From the NCBI GenBank assembly GCA_000156115.1, contig DS995276.1:2241719-2305718 (forward strand): a DNA stretch of 64,000 bases, given 5' to 3'. A model generated the notes under the pieces. It was not told the origin of the DNA and searched no databases. It saw only the letters and a program-made list of their open reading frames with translations. Shown here one piece after another: positions 45,128-54,067 of the stretch. The DNA comes from Rhodobacteraceae bacterium HTCC2083. GTDB lineage: Bacteria > Pseudomonadota > Alphaproteobacteria > Rhodobacterales > Rhodobacteraceae. Numbering within the stretch: the stretch's first letter is position 1; every line of letters begins with the position of its first letter. The position numbers and the translations under genes are program-made.

Positions 45128-46822
45128 ATGGCAGAGAATAGCAACATTAATCCAGCAACAACTGGTAACCAAACGATCACCTCTTCTACAGGTGACGACT
45201 CGCTGACGGGTGGCTTTGGCAACGATACAATTAATGGTCAGGGCGGCGATGACATCCTGCACGGTGATAGTGGCGTGCCCGGTTCATGGCATTATGAAAC
45301 CTATAATTACAATTTTACAAGCAGTCATGGGCAAGCTTTCGACATCGAGAACGGCACGCGCACAGGGTCGGGGTATGTCTCTGACTTTAACGAAGGTGGG
45401 CTGACAAATACCATTCGCGGAACGACGGGAAACCCCGAAGACTTCGGTGTCATTTACACAAGTACTCTGAATGTCGCGACAGGGGGGACATACCGGCTCA
45501 CGACAGCTTCGGATGACGGCTCCACCATTCAGATATTTGACAGTTCCGGCAATCCGGTCAGTTTTAACAACCAGACGGGTGGGACTCGTGATTATCTGAA
45601 CAACGACTATCACCAAGCGACGACATCGCGATGGGGTGATGCTAACCTGAACTCGGGTGAAACCTATACCATTCAAATCCGGTACTGGGAAAATCGAGGG
45701 GGCGATACCCTGTCAGCGACCATCACCGGGCCTGACACAACCGGCACTGAAAACCTGCTGACAACCGACATGATCGGTTTGCCTCCCGGGCCTGAATATT
45801 CTGTGACGGGAGTTACTGCTGGCGTCGAGGGTAACGATTCCATTGACGGAGGAGCGGGCAACGACACGATCTTGGGTGATGGCGGCAATGACACCCTTCT
45901 CGGCGGCGGCAACAATGATAGTATTGAAGGCGGTGCAGGAAACGATTCCATAGACGGAGGCACGGGCGATGACACTGTCACCGGTGGCGGTGGCGATGAC
46001 GTCTTTGTCTTTGGAGCGGGCGATGGCGGTGACGTCATCACCGACTTCAACACTGGCAACAGCGGCGCTCTGGACGACGGCGACCAGACCAATAACGACT
46101 TTCTCGATCTAAGTCCGTACTACGAGACCATCTTTGATGTGCGTGAAGACCTGAACGATGATGGCATATTGAACCAATCCAATGGTGTTGCCACCGGAAG
46201 CACGGCCTTGGGCGGTTCGATCACATTGACTGGGGTATCAGCTTCCGATCTGACATTCGACAATATTAACGTGGCTTGCTTCACGGCAGGAACCCTGATC
46301 GATACGGACGAGGGCCCGATCGCGGTAGAACATCTGACATCTGATATGCGCCTGACCACAAAGGACAACGGTTTTCAGCCCGTGCGGGCAGTGGTGTCGC
46401 GTGTAGTGCCTGGCCAATGCCGGTTTGCACCCATTGTGATAAGCAAAGGTGCGCTTGGAAATAATAGGGAACTTGTCGTTTCACCTGCGCACAGAATGAT
46501 GATAAGCGGTTGGCGGACTGAACTGATGTTCGGCTGTGCCGAGATGCTTGCAAGTGCCAAGTCCCTTACCAACGGTGACACCATCTATTCACGGCCGGTC
46601 GACGAAGTTGAGTACTTTCACATCCTTCTTGACCGGCACGAAATTATTTTCGCAGAAGGGTCAGAGACCGAAAGCTATTTTTTGGACAGTGAGTCATTAA
46701 TCGACGACGCAGCCCTGGAATTAATGGCTCTGTTTCCCGATCTCTTTGACGTTGCAGGCAAAACAGCACGACCTGTCTTGCGTGGTTATGAGACCAAAGC
46801 ATTGTTTGCTTGGGCTGCGTGA
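45128..46822 (+). CDS. RTX-type calcium-binding protein with PA14-like and C-terminal Hint domains
   Basis: A 564-residue acidic protein. Short RTX nonapeptide-like repeats occur at residues 20-45 (GGFGNDTIN, GQGGDDILH) and 235-295 (GGAGNDTIL, GGGNNDSIE, GGTGDDTVT); between them lies a PA14-like sugar-binding region (about 60-215, TLNVATGGTYRLTTASDDGS). Cys384 of CFTAGTLIDT opens a Hint (Hedgehog/intein) domain, with VSPAHRMMISG and a late HILLDRHEIIFAEGSETESYF block. The protein is probably secreted without a signal peptide by a type I system and may self-cleave. No type I secretion genes are nearby. The gene is flanked by direct repeats. Confidence 0.88.
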   Translation: MAENSNINPATTGNQTITSSTGDDSLTGGFGNDTINGQGGDDILHGDSGVPGSWHYETYNYNFTSSHGQAFDIENGTRTGSGYVSDFNEGGLTNTIRGTTGNPEDFGVIYTSTLNVATGGTYRLTTASDDGSTIQIFDSSGNPVSFNNQTGGTRDYLNNDYHQATTSRWGDANLNSGETYTIQIRYWENRGGDTLSATITGPDTTGTENLLTTDMIGLPPGPEYSVTGVTAGVEGNDSIDGGAGNDTILGDGGNDTLLGGGNNDSIEGGAGNDSIDGGTGDDTVTGGGGDDVFVFGAGDGGDVITDFNTGNSGALDDGDQTNNDFLDLSPYYETIFDVREDLNDDGILNQSNGVATGSTALGGSITLTGVSASDLTFDNINVACFTAGTLIDTDEGPIAVEHLTSDMRLTTKDNGFQPVRAVVSRVVPGQCRFAPIVISKGALGNNRELVVSPAHRMMISGWRTELMFGCAEMLASAKSLTNGDTIYSRPVDEVEYFHILLDRHEIIFAEGSETESYFLDSESLIDDAALELMALFPDLFDVAGKTARPVLRGYETKALFAWAA

Positions 46823-46910
46823 TGTGAACCGTCTATTGCGGAAGCACATTTGACCTAGGAAGCGACAAGTCGCCTTTGGCGCAACCGCAGCGAAAGCTCA
46901 CAAAGCCTCG

Positions 46911-47022
46911 CATCTTACCAGTTCATCGGTTGTGCCGCGAAGGCCGGAATTCCGAGACCCGCCATTCAGGCAGCACGCGGCGAATGCCGGAAGAGAGCCC
47001 AAAGTACCGGATGCTGCATCTC
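46911..47022 (+). repeat. direct repeat, right copy
   Basis: Same-orientation partner of the repeat at 44829-44944, beginning CATCTTACCAG and sharing GGAATTCCGAGACCCGCCAT and AGAGAGCCCAAAGT. It lies in the gene-free interval 46823-47161, which otherwise shows nothing recognisable. Confidence 0.75.
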
Positions 47023-47161
47023 GCACAAATGTCCGTTTTAGAGCGTTCTGAAGTTCTGGGAGGAACCTAAATCTCAATCCTTAAAAATATCTGCCTATCT
47101 TAGTGTCACTGAGAAGCGGCTCACCTGGTTATCGCCACATCCATACTTCAATCGCCAGACC

Positions 47162-48301
47162 TTAAGACACGAGAATGTTATCCATCATTGCGTCACACGC
47201 CCTAAGTTCAGTCTTGTTCAGGCCCTCATCCGGCTTGTGTCCGTCAGTGGCCATATCGCCTGGTCCGATAACAACGGTTTTCAAACCGAGTCCCGTAAAG
47301 AACCCTGCCTCTGTGCCAAACGGTACTTTCGTTATTCCGAAATGGCCCGCCAGCGAGTCGGCCCACGCGACGCATTTATCGGATGCATCAATGTGCAAAC
47401 CGGGGTAGGTATTGATCGCCTCGACCGTGATCGGGGGTACTAAGGGGTAAGCACGGCTGACTTGGTGCGCGACTGCTTCGATTTGGCTTTGAATGTCTTG
47501 CACAGGTATCTGCGCAAGGTGGCGAAATTCCATATCCAATTGCGCAGTGTCCGGCACAATGTTGAGTGCGCGGCCACCCGTGATTTTCCCAATATGAACC
47601 GTGGAATACGGGAGGCTGTAGGCGTCGTCGCAAGGCCCGGCGGCAAGCTGATTCTGAAGCCGTCGTGTTTGCTGCACAAAATCCGCGGCGATGTGGATAG
47701 CGCTCACAAACTGGGGCGCAAGCGCGCTGTGCCCGGCTTGGCCATGACACGTTACTTTTAAGGCTGCCTTGCCCTTGTGGCCAGTTGCGACCTGCATAGA
47801 TGACGGCTCCCCGACTATCACAAGGCGTGGGTTACCGATCAGCTGTTTTAAATCGGGCATCATGTGCCGGATACCAACGCAGCCGATTTCTTCGTCATAG
47901 GAAATGGACAAGCTCAGCGGGGCGGATAAGGGCGTCTCGCCTGCGCGCTCCGCCAAGGCCAATGCAGAGGCGAGGAAACCTTTCATGTCGGTTGTGCCGC
48001 GCCCGTAAACACGCGCGCCCTCGTCCGTTAGTTGAAATGGGGGTCGTGTCCACACTTGCCCATCGACAGGCACGACGTCTGTATGGGCAGACAAACACAC
48101 GCCACCGTCCACGCCCGGCCCAATGCGCGCAAATAAACCCGCTTTGGTGCAGTCGGGTGACCAAATACGGGTGACGTCGAATTCAGCAGTTTGCAGCAGG
48201 TTTTGTACCCAGTCGATCAAATCTAAGTTGCTGTCACGACTGACAGTTGGAAAGGCTATAAGCCTATCCAAAATCTCCAGCGTTCTGGTAATATCCGTCA
48301 T
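47162..48301 (-). CDS. M20-family deacetylase (acetylornithine deacetylase ArgE-like)
   Basis: A 379-residue zinc amidohydrolase. M20 motifs are SAHTDVVPVDG (residue 75 region), YGRGTTDMKGFLAS with the bridging Asp, SYDEEIGCVGIRH with the catalytic Glu, and the dimerisation domain. The last ligand is in GPGDMATDGHKPDE. It resembles acetylornithine deacetylase, but here it is the last gene of an amine-catabolic operon, 19 bases after a TMADH-family gene, so deacetylation of an N-acetylated amine or polyamine derivative is an alternative. I use the ATG at 48301; an open frame 51 codons longer overlaps the upstream gene. Confidence 0.85.
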   Translation of the reverse strand: MTDITRTLEILDRLIAFPTVSRDSNLDLIDWVQNLLQTAEFDVTRIWSPDCTKAGLFARIGPGVDGGVCLSAHTDVVPVDGQVWTRPPFQLTDEGARVYGRGTTDMKGFLASALALAERAGETPLSAPLSLSISYDEEIGCVGIRHMMPDLKQLIGNPRLVIVGEPSSMQVATGHKGKAALKVTCHGQAGHSALAPQFVSAIHIAADFVQQTRRLQNQLAAGPCDDAYSLPYSTVHIGKITGGRALNIVPDTAQLDMEFRHLAQIPVQDIQSQIEAVAHQVSRAYPLVPPITVEAINTYPGLHIDASDKCVAWADSLAGHFGITKVPFGTEAGFFTGLGLKTVVIGPGDMATDGHKPDEGLNKTELRACDAMMDNILVS

Positions 48302-48320
48302 GTGAGTGCCTGCTTTTTGG

Positions 48321-50390
48321 TTAATCAATGGAAAGCTGCGTGATCTCGCGGCGGAATGGAAGGGCATCGCCACTGTCTTCGCCGTCCAACTCGCGGGCAA
48401 AGCGGTGACCCGCGTAAGTGGCCCATGCAATCGGTCCCGGTGCATTTGCGTCACCGATCAGCTTGACCGATTTGATGCCTGCGTCGGCCCACTCAGCCTC
48501 ACGCGCTTTGAGGTCATGGTAGACACTGTTGTTTTCCAGGCGCGATGACACCAACAACACGCCATCACATTCAATCGGGCGTTTCATATCGGTGAACATG
48601 CAATTGGTTTCAACGTGATCCTTGCCAATCGCTGTCACCCCGCGGTTGAGTTCGACGTTGACCCCCATCGTGGCCAGACGACGGTGAATTTCATGCTGCT
48701 CTAGGGTGTTCAGGGTCCATTCGCTGACGTAGGCTGCGGGCGTCACGAGCGTGACGCTACACCCTTTCTGGATCAGCAGTTCGGCCAGAACGCCACCCAT
48801 GTAGTAATGGTCGTCATCATAAATCACGACATGGCCGGTCGGAGCAGCGCCGCCCATCACGTCATCAGGCGTGAACAAGGGCATCGCGGCATCTGTCGGG
48901 AACGGAACCACGTGTTGGCGCGACACGCCATCGCGACGCCACTTTGCGCCTGTCGCGATGCAAATATTCTCGAACCCGAATTCAAGAATGCTTTCGGCAT
49001 CGAGTTCACTGTCAAAATAGCCTTCAACGTTGGCCTTTTGGCTAAGCTGGTATTCACGGTAGTCTGCCACACGCCCCCACGCGCTGAGACCCGGAAGGTG
49101 GCGTTCACGTGCCACCCGTCCACCCAAAACCTTGCCCGCTTCGGCCAAGGCGACGTCATAGCCGCGCTCTGCCACTGCACGCGCGGCCTCAAGCCCTGCG
49201 GGGCCCGCACCGATCACCAATACGTTGGAGCTGTTTCCCTTTGTGTTCATCCGTTCGGGGTGCCAACCCTTGCGCCACTCTTCCATGAATGTCGGGTTCT
49301 GCGTGCAGCGGCTGATCGACATTGTCATGTCGCCAGTGACGCAAATGTTGCACCCGATACATTCGCGAATGTCTTCGATCCGACCTTCTTCGATCTTCTT
49401 GGGCAAGAACGGATCGGCAATCGACGGGCGCGCGCAACCGATAAAATCAAGCGTCCCTGTCTTGATCATTTTCGCCATCACATCGGGACTGGTGAAGCGA
49501 CCCACGCCCACGATAGGCTTGTCCGTTAGTTCATGGATACCTTTGACCAATTCATGCTGTGCAGCCTCTTCCTTGAAGCGAGAAGGACCAGAGCAGTCCT
49601 CCCACGTGCCTTGGGCGAGGTCCCACAGATCGGGGAGATTGCGGTTCATCTCAACGAATTCACGCACTTCAGAATTGGAAAAGCCCAGGTCACCGATCGT
49701 TTCATCTAGCGACACACGCAATGTGATGCCCATGGTATCGCCAACGGCGTCGCGCATATCGGCGACCACTTCGTTCACGAACCGCGCGCGGTTTTCTAGA
49801 CTGCCGCCATATTCATCGGTGCGATGGTTCGTGGCACGGCTGAGAAAATGTTGAAAAATGCCAAAGCCATGAGCGCCGTAAAGGCAGATTAAATCAAAAC
49901 CTGCCTCTTTAGACCTTTTCGCTGCGTTCACGAACCAGCGCCGCAGGTCTTTGATGTCGGCCTTATCCAGCGCACGCGCTTGAACAGGGTCATTGGTGAA
50001 GGTGCGGATCGGCTGAGCGGACACAGCCAAAGGCACTTCTTTGGAATACAGGTTCGGACCGTTCACACCGGAGTAGGCAAGTTGAATACCTGCCAAGGCC
50101 CCATGTTCTTTCATCTTGTCCGACATTTTGTGCAGCATGGGGATGTCTTTGTCTTCCCACAGGCGCAGCTCGATGAAGGGGGTGATCTCGGATGTGTGGT
50201 GCATCTCGCACTGCTCGGTGAAAATCACGCCCCAACCACCCTCGGCCTTGGATCCTCGCATTTGTGCCGCCGCTGACGGATCACGGTAGCCGCCCCCATT
50301 GCAATGCGGCACCTGATAAAAACGGTTTTTGGCGGTAACAGGTCCGATCTGCATAGGTTCAAAAAGGATATCGTAACGAGAGTCGCGCAC
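48321..50390 (-). CDS. TMADH-family flavoprotein oxidase/demethylase (FMN, 4Fe-4S, FAD/NAD-binding domains)
   Basis: A 689-residue relative of trimethylamine and dimethylamine dehydrogenase. The N-terminal TIM barrel has NRFYQVPHC with Cys30 where TMADH attaches its FMN covalently, catalytic Tyr171/His174 in YGAHGF, and Asp265. Cys344, Cys347, Cys350 and Cys362 form the 4Fe-4S site. The C-terminal half has VLVIGAGPAGLEAARAVAERG, a dinucleotide fold. Of the substrate-bowl residues of TMADH, Tyr60 is Gln60 here (as in dimethylamine dehydrogenase) and the Trp of the cluster region is absent. A secondary amine or N-methylated amino acid (as with DgcA/StcD-type demethylases) is therefore likelier than trimethylamine. 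Part of the seven-gene amine operon. Confidence 0.85.
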   Translation of the reverse strand: MRDSRYDILFEPMQIGPVTAKNRFYQVPHCNGGGYRDPSAAAQMRGSKAEGGWGVIFTEQCEMHHTSEITPFIELRLWEDKDIPMLHKMSDKMKEHGALAGIQLAYSGVNGPNLYSKEVPLAVSAQPIRTFTNDPVQARALDKADIKDLRRWFVNAAKRSKEAGFDLICLYGAHGFGIFQHFLSRATNHRTDEYGGSLENRARFVNEVVADMRDAVGDTMGITLRVSLDETIGDLGFSNSEVREFVEMNRNLPDLWDLAQGTWEDCSGPSRFKEEAAQHELVKGIHELTDKPIVGVGRFTSPDVMAKMIKTGTLDFIGCARPSIADPFLPKKIEEGRIEDIRECIGCNICVTGDMTMSISRCTQNPTFMEEWRKGWHPERMNTKGNSSNVLVIGAGPAGLEAARAVAERGYDVALAEAGKVLGGRVARERHLPGLSAWGRVADYREYQLSQKANVEGYFDSELDAESILEFGFENICIATGAKWRRDGVSRQHVVPFPTDAAMPLFTPDDVMGGAAPTGHVVIYDDDHYYMGGVLAELLIQKGCSVTLVTPAAYVSEWTLNTLEQHEIHRRLATMGVNVELNRGVTAIGKDHVETNCMFTDMKRPIECDGVLLVSSRLENNSVYHDLKAREAEWADAGIKSVKLIGDANAPGPIAWATYAGHRFARELDGEDSGDALPFRREITQLSID

Positions 50391-50475
50391 TGGGGAAGCT
50401 CCTGTAAGGAAAGGCGTCTGTAGAAGAATGACAGAGTTTTGGGTTAGGCTAAAGTCGCGGTTGCGAAAGCATGGC

Positions 50476-51435
50476 TTAGGTTACAGTTAACTGCCATCTG
50501 CCATCTGTCAGCGGTTGGCCCGGATAGTTCCACGCTGAGATTGTTTGCGATGCGTGGTCGATAAATGCATCAACAGACAAGATGCTACGTGCGCCATCAG
50601 GTACGATAAACCCCAACCGCAAGGGCCGCAGCTCCCCTTCCAGCGGAATAAAACTAAGCTCGCGGCCATCGGGGGACAAATCAGAATAGGGGCGAATATT
50701 GGCCACTGAAAACCCAAATCCGTTAGCCACGAGCGAGCGCATAACTGCCATATCACGGGTCCGCTCGACAATGTTGGGGCTCACGCCTGCGTTTTCAAAC
50801 GCGTTGAGAAAATACGCCCGACTGATCGGCAGGTCGAGCAGAACCATCGGATAATCCACCAATTTTTTAACCGTGACCGACTTGGCTTTGGCCAAAGGGT
50901 GATCGGCAGCAACGACTGCATAGAGTGGTAAAGACCGCAGCGGGATGAATTCAAGATCGGGCGGAACTTCAAGATCATAGCTGACAGCGACATCAATCTC
51001 GGCACGGCGTAGTTTTTCAATCAGAGTTTGTTGATCACATTCGATCTGGGACACCTGAACATCGACGTGTTTTGCCTGAAACTCTCGCCTTATCGCAGGC
51101 AACAAGACCTGCGCAAAGGTTAATAGACACCCAATGTTGAGGGGCCCCTGCACGTTGCCCACAATCGACCCCGCCAATCGATTAAGGCTGTCGGCCTCTG
51201 CCAAAACCTTGCGGGCCTGAACCAAGAACTGCCGCCCTGCCTGTGTTAAGCTAAGGCCATGGGCATGTTTACGCACAAACAAGGGCAAACCGAATTCGTC
51301 CTCGAGTTGGGAAATCGCGGCAGAGATGGACGGGGACGACACATTGACTTGAGCACTGGCCTGCGCAATTGATCCTCGTTCGCCAACGGTGACGAAGTAT
51401 TCAAGTTGCCGAAGGGTAAAACGCGAAGCCATCAT
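50476..51435 (-). CDS. LysR-family transcriptional regulator
   Basis: A ~319-residue regulator. The N-terminal winged helix is FTLRQLEYFVTVGERGSIAQASAQVNVSSPSISAAISQLE (first 45 residues), followed by a linker helix and the periplasmic-binding-protein-like effector domain. I place the start at the tandem ATGs near 51432-51435; an earlier in-frame ATG at 51468 overlaps the aldehyde dehydrogenase end. It lies inside the amine operon, and the divergent promoter at 55346-55544 is its most likely target, with the imported amine or its catabolite as effector. Confidence 0.9.
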   Translation of the reverse strand: MMASRFTLRQLEYFVTVGERGSIAQASAQVNVSSPSISAAISQLEDEFGLPLFVRKHAHGLSLTQAGRQFLVQARKVLAEADSLNRLAGSIVGNVQGPLNIGCLLTFAQVLLPAIRREFQAKHVDVQVSQIECDQQTLIEKLRRAEIDVAVSYDLEVPPDLEFIPLRSLPLYAVVAADHPLAKAKSVTVKKLVDYPMVLLDLPISRAYFLNAFENAGVSPNIVERTRDMAVMRSLVANGFGFSVANIRPYSDLSPDGRELSFIPLEGELRPLRLGFIVPDGARSILSVDAFIDHASQTISAWNYPGQPLTDGRWQLTVT

Positions 51436-51446
51436 TCGATTATGCG

Positions 51447-52943
51447 CTAAGTCGCATATTTGATCCATGTTGTTTTGAGTGCTGTATATTTGTCAAAGCT
51501 GTGCATCGACAGATCGCGCCCGAAACCCGATTGCTTCATGCCTCCAAACGGCGTCATCGCACTAAGCGCATCAACGGTATTTACCGAAATAGTTCCAGCC
51601 ATCAGGCGGCCAGAGACCCGCAATGCACGGCTCAGGTTGTCCGTCCAGACGGACGCAGCAAGACCATAAACGCTGTCATTGGCCATACGGATGGCATCGT
51701 CTTCGGCGTCAAACGGGATTACCGACAGAACAGGCCCAAAAATCTCGTCTCGTGCCAGCGGGTCGTCGTGCTGGACGTCATCAAAAATTGTCGGCTGGAC
51801 AAAACACCCTTTGCCGTCGACCTGAACCTGCGCGCCCCCCGTTACAAGGTTGGCCGACTGCTTACCTGCCTCGACGAACTTCATCACGCCATCGGTCTGC
51901 TTGCGATCCACAATCGCGCCCATCTTCGAGGCAGGATCAAGTGGATCACCCGGTTGCATGGCTTTCGCCCGTGAAATCAGTTTTTCAACAAAGGCGTCCT
52001 TAATAGAGCGTTCAACATAAAGTCTTGAGTTGGCAGAACAGACCTCACCTTGGTTGAAAAAGATACCAAAGGCCGCCATATCCGCAGCCGCGTCAAGGTT
52101 TTCACAATCCGCAAATACAAGGTTGGGACTTTTCCCACCGGTCTCAGGCCAGACTTGTTTCAGGTTGGATTGGCCTGAATATTCCATGAACTTTCTGCCG
52201 ATCATGGTCGAACCGGTGAAGGCCAGACAATCCACATCCATATGCAGCCCCAATGCTTGCCCTGCAGTGTGTCCAAAACCAGGAACCACATTCAAGACAC
52301 CGTCCGGAAGCCCCGCCTCAACAGCAAGCTCGGCCAGACGCAGTGCGGACAGTGGTGATTGTTCCGCTGGTTTCAACACAACTGAATTACCCGCAGCCAA
52401 GGCGGCGGCAGCCTTCCAAGTCGCCATATCCAACGGAAAATTCCACGGCGTTACAGCTCCGACGACGCCCAGAGGCACACGTTTCACAATCGCTAGATCT
52501 CCGGGGCCAGTCGGTGCGACCTCGTCATAAATCTTGTCGATGGCTTCGGCGTACCACTGGAAAAAATGCGCAGATCCCGGCGCGTCGATCGTGGCCGCAT
52601 CTGTTACCAGCTTGCCCATGTCCAAACTGTCGAGCAGCGCGAATTCTTCAAGGTTTGCGCGGATCAAATCGGCAAGCTTCAACAACACAGCTTTGCGATG
52701 GGCGGGATCAGTCCGTGACCAAACCCCCGCCTCGAACGCAGTACGTCCAGATGCCACCGCCCGATTCACATCCTCAAGATCACAGGCGGCGACATTGGTT
52801 AAAATTGCATCCGTCGCCGGATTGATCGACTGGAACGTTTCACCGGATGCCGCATCTACAAACTTGCCGTCAATGAAGGCTTGATGACGAAATGTCAGGT
52901 TTGCTGCGCGTTTTGTCCAATCGGCTTTGTTATAATCCAGCAT
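51447..52943 (-). CDS. aldehyde dehydrogenase, PuuC-like (gamma-glutamyl-aminobutyraldehyde dehydrogenase type)
   Basis: A 498-residue NAD(P)-dependent dehydrogenase. Cofactor-binding TPWNFPLDMATWKAAAALAAGN (near residue 165), GSTMIGRKFME, the catalytic Glu in PETGGKSPNLVF and the catalytic Cys in NQGEVCSANSRLYV (about 302) are all intact. The sequence resembles PuuC and other aminoaldehyde dehydrogenases that oxidise aldehydes from putrescine or other amines. It starts 15 bases after the DUF1028 gene stop and is followed 11 bases later by the LysR gene. Confidence 0.92.
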   Translation of the reverse strand: MLDYNKADWTKRAANLTFRHQAFIDGKFVDAASGETFQSINPATDAILTNVAACDLEDVNRAVASGRTAFEAGVWSRTDPAHRKAVLLKLADLIRANLEEFALLDSLDMGKLVTDAATIDAPGSAHFFQWYAEAIDKIYDEVAPTGPGDLAIVKRVPLGVVGAVTPWNFPLDMATWKAAAALAAGNSVVLKPAEQSPLSALRLAELAVEAGLPDGVLNVVPGFGHTAGQALGLHMDVDCLAFTGSTMIGRKFMEYSGQSNLKQVWPETGGKSPNLVFADCENLDAAADMAAFGIFFNQGEVCSANSRLYVERSIKDAFVEKLISRAKAMQPGDPLDPASKMGAIVDRKQTDGVMKFVEAGKQSANLVTGGAQVQVDGKGCFVQPTIFDDVQHDDPLARDEIFGPVLSVIPFDAEDDAIRMANDSVYGLAASVWTDNLSRALRVSGRLMAGTISVNTVDALSAMTPFGGMKQSGFGRDLSMHSFDKYTALKTTWIKYAT

Positions 52944-52958
52944 CTTGATATCCTTTAT

Positions 52959-53633
52959 TTATTCATCGCCGGGCACGCCGTATGACGGTGCCTCGCGCGG
53001 GTCGAGGGCGCGCTGCACGTAGGCGTCCAGTTGCGGTTTGTAGATGTCCCAAGCAGTCGCGATGTTCTCAATCGGGCAGTCGTCGGTCCAATCACACCGC
53101 AAATCAGCCACTGGCCACGCTACTTTGTCGACCATGAGCATTCCTGCTGAATGAAGCGGCCCAGCCTCGCCACCCGCAGCCAGACCTGCGCGCATTGAAG
53201 CAATCAAGCGATCGCCAAGATGGCCAGTACTTGCCAAAAACCCGTCCACGACGGCTTGCGGCACACCATCATTCGCCAGCATATTTCCGCCAGAAGCAAC
53301 ATCGGGCCCCTGAGCATGCGTCCAGATGCCAAGCGATTTAGGGCCAGAATGGATCGCTGTTGCGCCGGTTTTGTCTACCGCCAACACCTGACGATATTCG
53401 ATGAACCTGCCCAGATCGCGCACACCGGCAATCGCCTCGGCCGCAGTCATACCACCTTGCATCAGGTCCAGAGCCAGCGGCCCTAAAGTTGGATCGGTCA
53501 CATTTTGTGACGTAACTGCGCCAACGCCTGCGCGCGCATAGGCACAGCGTGCGGCAACGGCTGGGGATGAAGACGATATTGCCAACCCAAACATGCCAGT
53601 CTCGACGCAGCGCGCCACCAATGAAAACGTCAT
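52959..53633 (-). CDS. DUF1028-family protein (Ntn-hydrolase-like)
   Basis: A 224-residue protein beginning MTFSLVARCVETGMFGLAISSSSPAVAARC, the hallmark of DUF1028, followed by GAVTSQNVTDPTLGPLALDLMQGG. DUF1028 has an Ntn-hydrolase-like fold and may cleave an amide, though its substrate is unknown; the residue after Met is Thr, compatible with an N-terminal nucleophile after Met removal, but this is inference. It overlaps RidA by four bases and belongs to the amine operon. Confidence 0.9.
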   Translation of the reverse strand: MTFSLVARCVETGMFGLAISSSSPAVAARCAYARAGVGAVTSQNVTDPTLGPLALDLMQGGMTAAEAIAGVRDLGRFIEYRQVLAVDKTGATAIHSGPKSLGIWTHAQGPDVASGGNMLANDGVPQAVVDGFLASTGHLGDRLIASMRAGLAAGGEAGPLHSAGMLMVDKVAWPVADLRCDWTDDCPIENIATAWDIYKPQLDAYVQRALDPREAPSYGVPGDE

Positions 53634-54046
53634 TGAGGGATCACCGCAGTGCCATCGATTTCAACCAGCCATTCAGGGCGCGCCAAGGCCTGCACCACCA
53701 AACCTGTGGAGACAGGATGCACGCCTTTGATGTATTTACCAATGGTGCGGTAAACAGCCTCACGGTGGCGCACGTCGGTAATGTAGACCACAATTTTGAC
53801 CAAATGCTGCATGTCGCCCCCCGCTTCTTGGATGAGCTGGCGGATGTTTTGCATGACCTTGTGGGTCTGCTCAACCGGATCATTGCTTGTGATATTCACA
53901 GCGTCATCCAGGTTTTGCGGGCATTGTCCGCGCAGCCAAACCGTTTTGCCGCCTTGCGTAACCACAGCCTGACAAAGATCATTGTCGAGGTTTTGTTCTG
54001 GATACGTATCGCTGGTGTTGAATTTACGAATGCGAGTATGCGCCAT
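53630..54046 (-). CDS. RidA family protein (enamine/imine deaminase)
   Basis: A 138-residue member of the YjgF/YER057c/UK114 superfamily that hydrolyses reactive enamines and imines. The conserved RGQCPQNLDD, NIRQLIQEAGGDMQHLVKIVVYITD and ARPEWLVEIDGTAVIP blocks are present, with the C-terminal Glu of the active site. A product of amine oxidation by neighbouring flavoproteins would be an imine, giving a natural reason for it here. Overlaps DUF1028 by four bases. Confidence 0.93.
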   Translation of the reverse strand: MAHTRIRKFNTSDTYPEQNLDNDLCQAVVTQGGKTVWLRGQCPQNLDDAVNITSNDPVEQTHKVMQNIRQLIQEAGGDMQHLVKIVVYITDVRHREAVYRTIGKYIKGVHPVSTGLVVQALARPEWLVEIDGTAVIPQ

Positions 54047-54067
54047 CGGGCCTCCGTTCGATTTGTG

